Both the position numbers and the translations under genes were made by a program. A stretch of DNA of 15,312 nucleotides from Methanobacteriota archaeon (lineage in GTDB: Archaea > Thermoplasmatota > Poseidoniia > Poseidoniales > Poseidoniaceae): contig PCBQ01000031.1 in assembly GCA_002731395.1 (NCBI GenBank), forward strand, positions 18,294-33,605, in the 5' to 3' direction. The notes under the pieces were generated by a model. The model saw only the letters and a list, made by a program, of their open reading frames with translations. It made no database searches and was not told the origin of the DNA. Positions 1-7,220 of this stretch are shown here, one piece after another (position 1 is the first letter of the stretch; every line of letters starts with the position of its first letter).

Positions 1-1248
1 GAACGGGGGAGCCTCGAACGTACGATGGCAGAGAACCGTACTGTTCTGTCCGCCAAAGAAGAGGAACGACGGTCGCATCTCGAGGAGCATCAGGGATTGG
101 AGGACGAACGCATCCGTCTGGTGGACGAGCGTAGCGCACTTCGTGCTGCTTCAGAGCAAAAAGCCTCAGATGCTCGCTCGCGCCGTCAGCATGCGGAGGA
201 ATTGCGCCGTCTGTTGTCCACCAGCGAAGCACAACTTGTCGAAATCCGCACGTCCATGGCCGAGGAGGGCATTCCCGAAACCGTCGAAGAGGAAGCGCCG
301 TTGCCCACGGTGGCGGATGGGGAACGTACCGTTCGACGTCTAGAACGCAAGATTGAGGACATTGGTTCGGTCAACTGGCGCGCCATCGAACAACACGCCG
401 CTTGTGAGGAACGCCTCGCTTCCCTGAGCGCCGACCACGGTGTGCTCAAGGGACGCCGACAAGACCTGCTGGATTTGGCTGAACAGTTGGACCAACAACG
501 CACGGTTCGACTGACGCAAGTGCTCTCGAAGGTGAATGAGAACTTCAAGCGGGTCTACAAAACCCTCTCGAAAGGCGGCGAGGGTGAGCTTTTCCTCGAA
601 AATCCAGAGCAGCCGTTTTCAGGAGGCCTGGACATGTGGGCCCGACCTCGAGGGAAATCCAGCCGTTGTCGATTGCAAGGCCTCTCCGGTGGTGAACAAT
701 CCATGGCAGCGCTGGCCCTCATTTTCGCCATTCAGGATTACGATCCAAGCCCCTTCTACTACTTTGACGAAGTGGACCAGAACCTCGACTCGGACAACGC
801 TCGTCTCATCGCCGAGATGTGCAGGACGCGGTCCGAGCGCGCCCAGTTCATCATGGTGACCTTGCGTAAGGTCAGCCTAAGCTTGGCAGACCATCACATC
901 GGGGTCACACACGGTGGTGACGGCTGCAGCCGTCGCATCATGGATTTCAACCGCCAACGGGCGTTGGAACTCGGCGCAGCCGCAGAAGAAGCAGCAGCAG
1001 CGGATGTAGCGAAAAACGCCGACCGTGCCGGAGAAGCCGTGGCGTTCCAGAATGCCATGCCTGAGGTGCCCGAGTCCCTTGGAACTCCAAAGAGCCTCGA
1101 GGGGCTGCTGGCGCGTGCCGAAGAAGTGGCCGATGAGGAGGCGGAAGCCCGTGAACACCTTGAGGCCGTACGAGAGGCAGCTGCTCCAGATTCCACCAAA
1201 GCCGAGGAGGACGATGCGGTGCTGGTCGAAGCCCCCGATGAGGAGTGA
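1..1248 (+). CDS. smc: SMC chromosome-segregation ATPase, C-terminal part (5' truncated by window)
   Basis: This is the C-terminal end of an SMC protein, the ATPase that with ScpA and ScpB forms the condensin-like complex that compacts and segregates the chromosome. The frame is open from base 1, so the gene begins upstream and the ATG at 25 is internal. The first ~170 residues are charged and heptad-like, fitting the returning coiled-coil arm. The head follows, with the ABC signature LSGGE (682-696), the Walker B stretch PFYYFDEVDQNLD (751-789) and the switch region FIMVTLRK. Walker A would lie in the missing N-terminus. After the head ends at RRIMDF there is an Ala/Glu-rich tail of about 105 residues that typical SMCs lack. 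The gene ends 9 nt before scpA, and its TGA is part of the scpA ribosome-binding site. Identity is very secure. Confidence 0.96.
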   Translation, partial: ERGSLERTMAENRTVLSAKEEERRSHLEEHQGLEDERIRLVDERSALRAASEQKASDARSRRQHAEELRRLLSTSEAQLVEIRTSMAEEGIPETVEEEAPLPTVADGERTVRRLERKIEDIGSVNWRAIEQHAACEERLASLSADHGVLKGRRQDLLDLAEQLDQQRTVRLTQVLSKVNENFKRVYKTLSKGGEGELFLENPEQPFSGGLDMWARPRGKSSRCRLQGLSGGEQSMAALALIFAIQDYDPSPFYYFDEVDQNLDSDNARLIAEMCRTRSERAQFIMVTLRKVSLSLADHHIGVTHGGDGCSRRIMDFNRQRALELGAAAEEAAAADVAKNADRAGEAVAFQNAMPEVPESLGTPKSLEGLLARAEEVADEEAEAREHLEAVREAAAPDSTKAEEDDAVLVEAPDEE

Positions 1249-1253
1249 GGTGG
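1246..1253 (+). promoter_or_regulatory. Shine-Dalgarno of scpA overlapping the smc stop codon
   Basis: The bases TGAGGTGG contain the smc stop TGA (1246-1248) and a strong Shine-Dalgarno core GAGGTGG. The scpA ATG follows 4 nt later at 1258. This fixes the scpA start and suggests coupled termination and re-initiation. Confidence 0.8.
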
Positions 1254-1257
1254 TTCG

Positions 1258-2376
1258 ATGCAACAGATGGCCCTCGACGGATGGTTCCTGAGGCAGGACA
1301 TCGTTGAGCGGTTGCTGTCGAGCGGAAGCGAGAACGACGAAGCCCTCGCCTTCGGAGACCGCATCATGCGCATCGCTGCCCACGACGGGGCTGAACATCA
1401 GGCGTTGAGCGATCCCATCGATCGTTCCATCGCGCTCGTGTTGTCCTTGGTTCGTGAAGAGGGGCTGAATGCGTGGGACATCGACTTGGAAGCCTTCCTC
1501 GAGATTTTCACAGAACGCGTACGCACCGAGGCAGATCGCGTTGATCTTCCAGCCTGTGGCCGCCTGATTCGCTTGGCATGGGAAGTGCTCCACGAGCAAA
1601 CCCTGGGTGTCTACGACCGGGCCACGGCCATCGACATTGACGAAGAGGACATGGAGTTCGGTCACGACTTTGGTTGGGAATTGGACGTGGATGACGAGGC
1701 CTTTGCCTTCACCACCACGGTCCTCCAGGGTGAGGCAGATGCCACATTACCAACCTTGTTTGATGGACGCTTGCGTCGTCCAGAAGGTCGGCCAACCACC
1801 CTCGGTGAGCTTCTGGCTGCGTTCAAAGACGCAGCTGACGATGCAGAAGCCCTGCAGGAACGCGAGCGTGTACGGCAAGCCGCTGCGGCTGAACTCAAAG
1901 CCCACTTGGAAGACGTTGGAGGTCGCATGCATGATGAGGACCTTGAGGGCGACATTGAGCGTTGCTGGAGCGCTCTTCGGGCTGTTTGTGTGTCCACCGG
2001 CTCCGCCAAAGTGCCTCTGCTTGACGTCGTCCGCCGATTGGAAGAGACGGACCCACAGGCCGCGGCCAGCCTCGGAGGACGAACAGAAGCCAACGTGGCG
2101 GCCTTCATTGCCGGCCTCTTCCTCGTTCACCGCCGTGTGGCTGATGTTGTGCAGGACGTGGTCCCTACCGGTCCCATCCATGTGGTGGACCTCTGGCCTC
2201 ATATCGACACTTATGCCGAGGTGAGGGCGCATCTTGAGCGCGTGGAAGCAGAGGAAAGCGGCCTTGCTCCGAAGGGGTTGATACAACGCGCCGGTGAGGC
2301 GGCTGCGCTCGAAGAAGCGTCGGCTGCGGTGCTTGCAGAGCAAGAAGACGACGCAGATTCGTGGCTGGTCGAGTGA
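1258..2376 (+). CDS. scpA: ScpA kleisin subunit of the SMC complex
   Basis: ScpA is the kleisin that bridges the SMC heads and recruits ScpB. The N-terminal domain shows the family pattern: a DPIDRSIALVLSLVREEGL helix from about residue 51, then N-A-W-D-I-D around Trp73 (the family's L/I-D-I-W-D-I motif), and a following helix rich in L/A (LPACGRLIRLAWEVL). A central acidic, probably flexible segment lies at about 115-160. The C-terminal winged helix that binds the opposite SMC head is seen around residues 275-312 (EANVAAFIAGLFLVHRRVADV). At 372 aa it is longer than the usual ~230-270 aa, through the acidic linker and a C-terminal Ala/Glu tail. The start is fixed by the GAGGTGG site. It lies between smc and scpB with 9-nt gaps on both sides, the classic operon order. 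Confidence 0.93.
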   Translation: MQQMALDGWFLRQDIVERLLSSGSENDEALAFGDRIMRIAAHDGAEHQALSDPIDRSIALVLSLVREEGLNAWDIDLEAFLEIFTERVRTEADRVDLPACGRLIRLAWEVLHEQTLGVYDRATAIDIDEEDMEFGHDFGWELDVDDEAFAFTTTVLQGEADATLPTLFDGRLRRPEGRPTTLGELLAAFKDAADDAEALQERERVRQAAAAELKAHLEDVGGRMHDEDLEGDIERCWSALRAVCVSTGSAKVPLLDVVRRLEETDPQAAASLGGRTEANVAAFIAGLFLVHRRVADVVQDVVPTGPIHVVDLWPHIDTYAEVRAHLERVEAEESGLAPKGLIQRAGEAAALEEASAAVLAEQEDDADSWLVE

Positions 2377-2380
2377 GGTG
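2374..2380 (+). promoter_or_regulatory. Shine-Dalgarno of scpB overlapping the scpA stop codon
   Basis: TGAGGTG joins the scpA stop (2374-2376) to a GAGGTG ribosome-binding site 5 nt before the scpB ATG at 2386. The arrangement is nearly identical to that at 1246-1253. Confidence 0.8.
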
Positions 2381-2385
2381 AACTG

Positions 2386-2988
2386 ATGACGGAGACGCCA
2401 CTGGAATTTCTCCTCGAAGCTCAGTTGTTCGCCGCTGGGCGTTCCCTGTCCGTGAAGGAACTCTCGGAGACCTTGGGTTACGAGGCTGAAGAGGTCAGTG
2501 CAGCGCTTGATCACCTCCAAGGCGCGCTGAAGCGCCGTCGTGGGGCCCTCCACCTCGCCGAGGTTGGCGGTCGCTGGGCCATGGAGGTCAAACCGAAAGT
2601 GGCCGCTCACCTCCCTCGTGAGACCAAAACTGACCTTCCTCCTCGCTTGTTGAAAGCCGCCTCATTGATTGCTTATCATCAGCCCATGCCGCAGTCACGT
2701 TTGGTCGACATGCTTGGGCAGCGGGCCTACGACCACGTGCGTGAACTCGCACAAGCCGGCATGATTCAGCGTCGCCGGGATGGAAACACGCGGCGCCTTT
2801 CGACCACACGTCGGTTTTCAGAGGTCTTTGGTTGCCCACACACCGACCGGGCCAAGGTCCGTGCGTGGTTCCGTGAACAGGTCGCAGAGTCGGGTATCCT
2901 GGACGACGTGTTGGGCAGCGTGGTCGTTGAAGAAGAGCACGTGGACGGTACTGTGCAGGCCGTGCTCCCTGTGGGCGAAGAAGAGTGA
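2386..2988 (+). CDS. scpB: ScpB, winged-helix subunit of the SMC complex
   Basis: ScpB dimerises and binds the middle of ScpA, completing the SMC-ScpAB condensin. The 200-residue protein has the usual length. The first winged helix (about 5-75) opens with LEFLLEAQLFAAGRSLSVKEL, matching the family's EALLF-x-GEPLS start. The second (about 85-150) carries the diagnostic LLKAASLIAYHQPMPQSRLV, equivalent to the family's ETLAIIAYKQPITR, followed by a wing and F-S-E-V-F-G. The C-terminus is acidic. The start is supported by the GAGGTG site overlapping the scpA stop. It is the last gene of the smc operon. Its TGA abuts the stop of the convergent HMG-CoA reductase gene within TGATCA, leaving no spacer for a terminator. 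Confidence 0.93.
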   Translation: MTETPLEFLLEAQLFAAGRSLSVKELSETLGYEAEEVSAALDHLQGALKRRRGALHLAEVGGRWAMEVKPKVAAHLPRETKTDLPPRLLKAASLIAYHQPMPQSRLVDMLGQRAYDHVRELAQAGMIQRRRDGNTRRLSTTRRFSEVFGCPHTDRAKVRAWFREQVAESGILDDVLGSVVVEEEHVDGTVQAVLPVGEEE

Positions 2989-2991
2989 TCA
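2986..2991. other. Shared palindromic stop, scpB / HMG-CoA reductase
   Basis: TGATCA holds the TGA of scpB (2986-2988) and, on the other strand, the TGA of the reductase gene (2991-2989). The two convergent reading frames touch without a single spacer base. Confidence 0.9.
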
Positions 2992-4290
2992 GGCGCCCTG
3001 CCTGAGCATGGCAAGGATTTCTTCTGCAGTGGTTTGCGTTCGGGGACCCTCCCACGAGGCCAACCGTGCGGCCACTTCATCGATTTCAGCACCCTCTGCT
3101 CCCGCGCTCACCGCCATGTTGCGTGCATGAAGGCGCATGTGGCCTGCCTGGATGCCGCTGGTGGACAAGGCGCGCAGTGCTCCGAGGTTCTGAGCCAGAC
3201 CGGAGGCTGCCATGATGGCCGCAAGGCGGTCTGCAGAATCGATCCCGAGGATGTCGAGGCATGCCCGAGCGGTCGGGTGCACCCTGCTCGCCCCTCCGAC
3301 GGTGCCCACCGCCATCGGTGTCGCGAGGCGACCCACAAGGTATCCCTCATCGTCGACCAGCCACTCGGTCATGGACGCATAACGGCCGGTTCGGACCGCC
3401 GCCCAAGCGTGGCAACCTGCCTCTATGGCCCGCCAGTCCTGGCCGCATGCGATGGCCACTGCGCTGATGGCATTCATGACGCCCTTGTTGTGTGTGGCTG
3501 CTCGGTATGGGTCTGAGGCGGCGAAGTGGTAGGCCTCGATGATGCCAGCGATGACCTCTGCACCTTGGATGGCGTCGCCGTCATCGGACATGGCTTCTGG
3601 ACTAAAGCGCGCTTCAATCCGGGCCATGCGTTCTGTGGCCAGGTTGGACAGGATACGCAGCAGGACACGCCCTCCAGTGAGGGACTCAATGCGCGGTGCG
3701 ATCAATTCAGCCATGGTGTTGACGGCGTTGGCGCCCATCGCGTCTCGAACATCGACGTGGAGGTGAACCACGAACATCGTCCCCACATCGGTCGGAATCC
3801 GATGACAGGTCAGGCGTTTCAGGCCGCCTCCCAGTTTGATCATGGTGGAAGGTCGGTCGTTGCACACGCGCTTCAACTCCTCTTCAGCCCCCATCACGGC
3901 GGCCTCTGCAGCGTCAAAATCTGACACGTCAAGCACCTGGACTTGTGCAATCATGATGGGTGGGTCGTTGCTGCTGACGAATCCGCCGGTGGATCTGCAC
4001 CTGCGGGCCATGTTGGAGGCTGCTGCCACCACGCTGGACTCTTCCAAGACAAAGGGAATGAGGTACTCCTCTCCATCGACAATGAAATTCGTGGCCAAGC
4101 CCACGGGGAGGACAAAGCGTCCTACCACGTTCTCAATCATGTGATCTGCCGCCTCTTCTGTCAAAGCGTCAGCCGAAGCCAAGGCTTCTACCGCTTCGTC
4201 ACTGAGGTCCGTGGCCTCCCTGAGGGCTTCTCGGCGTTGTTGTACCGTGAGGCGATAGAATCCCGAGAGGCGGCTGCTCCGTGCGGGCAT
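2989..4290 (-). CDS. mvaA: Class II hydroxymethylglutaryl-CoA reductase
   Basis: It catalyses reduction of HMG-CoA to mevalonate, the committed step towards the isoprenoid chains of archaeal membrane lipids. The 433-residue protein matches the soluble bacterial-type class II family (Pseudomonas mevalonii type) along its whole length: RLSGFYRL at the start, IENVVG (catalytic Glu53), DVRDAMGAN in the nucleotide-binding domain (181-188), RAATHNKG (catalytic Lys269), GQDWRAIEAG (Asp285) and a late GHM (His384, the general acid). There are no membrane segments. Lys, Asp, Glu and His are all present, so it should be active. The direction of catalysis and the NAD or NADP preference cannot be read safely. 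No Shine-Dalgarno precedes the ATG. Class II enzymes occur in Archaeoglobus and Thermoplasmatota and are regarded as bacterial acquisitions. Confidence 0.95.
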   Translation of the reverse strand: MPARSSRLSGFYRLTVQQRREALREATDLSDEAVEALASADALTEEAADHMIENVVGRFVLPVGLATNFIVDGEEYLIPFVLEESSVVAAASNMARRCRSTGGFVSSNDPPIMIAQVQVLDVSDFDAAEAAVMGAEEELKRVCNDRPSTMIKLGGGLKRLTCHRIPTDVGTMFVVHLHVDVRDAMGANAVNTMAELIAPRIESLTGGRVLLRILSNLATERMARIEARFSPEAMSDDGDAIQGAEVIAGIIEAYHFAASDPYRAATHNKGVMNAISAVAIACGQDWRAIEAGCHAWAAVRTGRYASMTEWLVDDEGYLVGRLATPMAVGTVGGASRVHPTARACLDILGIDSADRLAAIMAASGLAQNLGALRALSTSGIQAGHMRLHARNMAVSAGAEGAEIDEVAARLASWEGPRTQTTAEEILAMLRQGA

Positions 4291-4332
4291 AATGGACGGC
4301 AGGTCCGGTAGAGCATCAATCCACCGGGGAGA

Positions 4333-4436
4333 TTAACGCTCGACTAACGTGTTAGCGAAACGTTAGATTCCCGTTATCACACGTTAGGAGGGAGGCAAAA
4401 TCTTGGGCTCGGCCACGCGATTAACGTGTCCTAACG
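4333..4436. promoter_or_regulatory. Phased TAACG/CGTTA repeat array (putative multi-site operator)
   Basis: In the divergent gap between the reductase and AAA+ genes the pentamer TAACG occurs at 4334, 4345, 4422 and 4432. Its reverse complement CGTTA occurs at 4361, 4372 and 4382, and a near copy TGTTA lies at 4350. Spacing within each same-orientation group is 10-11 bp, one helical turn, so the copies face the same side of the DNA. The pair at 4344-4355 (CTAACGTGTTAG) forms an inverted repeat. The left end is 43 nt from the reductase ATG and the right end 33 nt before the AAA+ TATA-like element, so a bound regulator could affect either gene. The binding protein is unknown, and an origin-binding role is an alternative. 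Confidence 0.65.
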
Positions 4437-4468
4437 TATGTCGCGGAAGCCACCACCCGGTGAAGCAT

Positions 4469-4476
4469 GATATACC
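4469..4476 (+). promoter_or_regulatory. TATA-like element of the AAA+ gene
   Basis: GATATACC lies about 25 nt before the ATG pair at 4498/4501. This predicts a leaderless transcript and argues against the TTG at 4486 as the start. No Shine-Dalgarno is present. It is the only TA-rich element at suitable distance. Confidence 0.5.
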
Positions 4477-4497
4477 CGCTTTTGATTGGCGCCGAGC

Positions 4498-6180
4498 ATG
4501 ATGCCTTCTGAGGGGTTTCCCGCTGTGGACAGGAACCCCTTCGGCCGGAAGCCCCTGGAGGCGAACGACGTCGACCTCCTCGTCGGCCGTGACGAAGTGT
4601 TGGACGAACTTCGCTGGTACCTCACCAAAGGGACCGATGCACGGATGCTGTTGCTGACCGGTCCCTCAGGTTCTGGACGAACATCGTTGATGCGTGTGCT
4701 CAGGGGGAACGTGAAACGCGCCGTTCACGTTGTGGAGGTCAACGCCCAACACCCTGCGGCTGACCTGATGGGACAAATTCACGCAGGCCTGATTGGGGGA
4801 GAGCCCCCCTCAGGTCCGAATCAGGCCACGGACATGCTCATCCAAACGTTGCGCAGGGACCAAGGCCACGCCTTGATCGTGCTTGATTTCCCGCCTCACG
4901 AAGGCGAACACCTCTCGGCCATTCTCTCCAAGTCCATGCCATACCTGGAGCGCCTTGACGCCATGATTGTGGTCATCGCCACCCCAGAACATGCTGCACG
5001 GCTCGGTCCCTCGCTGGAAGCGCGTTTTCAGGATGAATTCATTCTCGAGCCCTTCGATGATGACGACATAGCGACCATGATTGACGTTCGCGTGCGCCGA
5101 GAAAATCAACTTGGTTGGCGTCCCCGTTCCCAGTGGATCAAGCAGCACCTTGGCGCACTCCCACGTTATCCTCGGGAGTTGTTGGGGGAAATGAGCAAGC
5201 AGTACATGGCGCATCAACGAAGCGGCCAGCGCTCGCCAGCACCCTCCGCTCAAACAGCAAGCTCAGGTCCAGCGATGGACGGCTGGCAGGAGGGTCCGGG
5301 AGCCACAGGTTTGGAATTGGACATGGACGGTCTGGAGGGCGCCCGCGAGCTCGACGCGCCACCGCCCGTGCGTCCGCAACTGGATGATCGCGTTGAACCG
5401 GATTCGAGTTGGATGGAGGATTTTGCTCCCGTTGAAACAAGCGCTGAACCGCTTGATTCCCTCACGCCTACAGACGTGCAAACCCCAGTTCCGAAGGCCA
5501 CGTCGCCGCGGGAGCCGCTTGTATCTCAGGTTGACCCCACGTCGCCGTTCAGCCGCATCGCTCGCCGGTCCATCGATGCAAACAACGCGCAAGCAAGCAA
5601 GCCCGTGGAAATGAAGGTCGCTGAAGAGACCAGCATCGTCACACAAGAAGTGGTGGAGGACGCATGGCACTTTACGGACCATACCGTTGAGGGATCCCCT
5701 GATGATGCGATTCAGGCCCACAGCGCATCCTCAGCTCGACATGGGACTCCACATCCGCTGCGCTCTGGTGGTCCGGTGTTTGGGCATGATGTGATAGAGG
5801 TGCTCGGGCGTGCGCTTGCTGAGACGTCGCCGACTCAACCACCTACAGTGGAGGGCTTGGCCGAAGCCCTCACGCGCCTTGGCCTGCCGCATGCCGGTTC
5901 CTTGCATCACCGTCCACTACGTGTGCAGGCCTTGAAGGAGCTGAATGCAGGACAAGCCGTGGTTGTTGAAGCGGCCAGTCAACGCGAAGTGTCCCCCTCC
6001 GATGCGAGAGTTCTCTCGAGGTTAGGGGTGAAACGTGCCCGTCTTTCTCAACTGTGCAACGGCTTGCATAAGGACGGAGTGCTCGATGTTGCCCAACGAG
6101 GTCGATCCCGAGTGTTCACCTTGTCCGCAAGCGCACGTGCTCAACTCCGTGCTTGGAACCTGCTTGGAGGTGAGGCCTGA
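4498..6180 (+). CDS. Orc1/Cdc6-like AAA+ protein with degenerate Walker motifs and C-terminal winged helix
   Basis: No precise family was recognised. Residues ~22-235 look like a STAND/Orc-type AAA+ module: VGRDEVLDELRWYL, a P-loop GPSGSGRTS (55-63), Walker B LIVLDF (126-131), then a helical lid. Two key residues are changed. The P-loop lysine is Arg61 (codon CGA), and the catalytic Glu after Walker B Asp130 is Phe131. Nucleotide may still bind, but hydrolysis is doubtful. Residues ~240-425 are a Pro/Ser/Asp-rich, probably disordered linker. Residues ~426-560 form a compact domain ending in a winged helix (LSRLGVKRARLSQLCNGLHK onwards). The ATG at 4498 fits the TATA-like element; TTG 4486 and ATG 4501 are alternatives. 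It overlaps the next gene by one base. The intact Orc1/Cdc6 is a separate gene on the other strand. Confidence 0.75.
   Translation: MMPSEGFPAVDRNPFGRKPLEANDVDLLVGRDEVLDELRWYLTKGTDARMLLLTGPSGSGRTSLMRVLRGNVKRAVHVVEVNAQHPAADLMGQIHAGLIGGEPPSGPNQATDMLIQTLRRDQGHALIVLDFPPHEGEHLSAILSKSMPYLERLDAMIVVIATPEHAARLGPSLEARFQDEFILEPFDDDDIATMIDVRVRRENQLGWRPRSQWIKQHLGALPRYPRELLGEMSKQYMAHQRSGQRSPAPSAQTASSGPAMDGWQEGPGATGLELDMDGLEGARELDAPPPVRPQLDDRVEPDSSWMEDFAPVETSAEPLDSLTPTDVQTPVPKATSPREPLVSQVDPTSPFSRIARRSIDANNAQASKPVEMKVAEETSIVTQEVVEDAWHFTDHTVEGSPDDAIQAHSASSARHGTPHPLRSGGPVFGHDVIEVLGRALAETSPTQPPTVEGLAEALTRLGLPHAGSLHHRPLRVQALKELNAGQAVVVEAASQREVSPSDARVLSRLGVKRARLSQLCNGLHKDGVLDVAQRGRSRVFTLSASARAQLRAWNLLGGEA
6167..6174 (+). 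promoter_or_regulatory. Shine-Dalgarno of the beta-propeller gene inside the AAA+ coding end
   Basis: GGAGGTGA, a near-perfect anti-16S match, sits 5 nt before the ATG at 6180. That ATG shares its A with the upstream TGA (TGATG at 6178-6182). This fixes the start and indicates translational coupling. Confidence 0.85.
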
Positions 6181-7220
6181 TGGCGTGGACTGCTGCATGG
6201 TCCAGGAAGATCACTGAACCGGTCGCTTCCTTGGTCGTCGGCACAGGATGGTGCATGTTTGGGCACGAGCGTCGCTTGACCCTGATGTCTGACGACGGTG
6301 CTCATCGTTGGACGCATGACCTTCTGTTTACCCCACACCGTGTGGTCGTGGCTGGACCTCACGTTGGCGTTCTTGCCGCGCACGGATTCACCGTGCACCG
6401 TTTCGATGATGGCACGCCGATCAACGAAGGTCGAGCCGTCAGCCGCGGCTTCTCCTCCTTGCTCGCACGGCCGGGAGGCGGCTGGCTTGCTTCAGGCCGT
6501 GAGGGGGACCTCCATCTGTTTACGAAGGAAGGACGGGGTCGATCACGAGCCACACGCGCACCCGTTCGTGCGCTCATCGGATGGCTCGACAGAGATCAGG
6601 CCATCGTTCACGACCATGACGGAATCCTGCGCCTTGTCGACGTTGGCAGCGGAGTGGACCTTGCGGCCTATGGGGACGAAGCGTGGACGTGGGTGTCCCG
6701 GTTGGACCGCGACGGGATGCTTCTCCGGGGGGCTGACGGCATGTTGCACCGTGGCGTGCCTGGGGCGTCTGGATGGGACCGCATTGAGCGCGTGGATAGC
6801 GACGTGTTGGAACCCACCGCTGCGGTTCGAACCACAGCGGGTTGGGTGCTCCTCGAACTTGACGGACGAATCATCACCGCGCCGGAGGGCGATGCTGTGC
6901 ATCAAGGGGCTGCGCTGAGCGAGCCGGTCTTGTTGCTGGACGGTGATGGGGCGGAGACCCTCGTTGGCGTCACCCGGGACGGTTTGGTCCGGTGCTGGTA
7001 TGGCGGTGAGCGTGAACGCATCGAACGTGAGGCGCGTCGTGCTTTGGTGGCCGACGGTCAGCGTGCCGCCGATTGGGCCCAGCGTCGCCGCCGGTTTGAG
7101 GCCGCAGTGGAGGCAGAAGAGCGTGCAGACTGGGCAACAGCCGCCTTGCACTACGAAGCGCTCGGGCGTGACGATGACGCTCAACGCGTGCGTCGACGGG
7201 GGGGTGAGGTCGATGACTGA
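6180..7220 (+). CDS. Predicted beta-propeller (WD40/PQQ-like) protein with helical tail
   Basis: The function is unknown. Residues ~1-280 are a run of short hydrophobic strands separated by turns rich in Gly, Asp and His (for example GREGDLHLF, DHDGILRLVDVGSG, ADGMLHRGV, TRDGLVRCWYGG). This pattern is typical of WD40 or PQQ-type propellers, though individual blades are too diverged to delimit by eye. Residues ~283-340 are charged and helical (RRRFEAAVEAEERADWATAA, then LHYEALGRDDDAQRV), resembling a single TPR-like hairpin. No signal peptide or membrane segment is visible, so a cytoplasmic scaffold role is likely. It is translationally coupled on both sides: a 1-nt overlap with the AAA+ gene and an 8-nt overlap with the DUF357-like gene. 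The three products may therefore act together, possibly with the propeller as the interaction platform. Confidence 0.72.
   Translation: MAWTAAWSRKITEPVASLVVGTGWCMFGHERRLTLMSDDGAHRWTHDLLFTPHRVVVAGPHVGVLAAHGFTVHRFDDGTPINEGRAVSRGFSSLLARPGGGWLASGREGDLHLFTKEGRGRSRATRAPVRALIGWLDRDQAIVHDHDGILRLVDVGSGVDLAAYGDEAWTWVSRLDRDGMLLRGADGMLHRGVPGASGWDRIERVDSDVLEPTAAVRTTAGWVLLELDGRIITAPEGDAVHQGAALSEPVLLLDGDGAETLVGVTRDGLVRCWYGGERERIEREARRALVADGQRAADWAQRRRRFEAAVEAEERADWATAALHYEALGRDDDAQRVRRRGGEVDD
7203..7210 (+). promoter_or_regulatory. Shine-Dalgarno of the DUF357-like gene
   Basis: GGTGAGGT within a G-rich run ends 2 nt before the ATG at 7213. The GGTG core lies at a more usual distance. It selects 7213 over upstream in-frame starts, which would lie wholly inside the propeller gene. 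Confidence 0.7.

Noticed and set aside
877..1665. Long minus-strand open frame opposite smc/scpA
   Set aside because: Antisense shadow of two securely identified genes, with no recognisable domain or ribosome-binding site.
1747..2610. 287-codon minus-strand open frame opposite scpA/scpB
   Set aside because: It spans two conserved plus-strand genes, and its composition reflects their codon bias on the wrong strand.
4486..4497. TTG start for the AAA+ gene
   Set aside because: It would lie only about 10 nt after the TATA-like element, upstream of the expected transcription start, and has no Shine-Dalgarno.
6943..7212. Extended start for the DUF357-like gene
   Set aside because: It lies wholly inside the propeller gene; the ribosome site and family homology both point to 7213.
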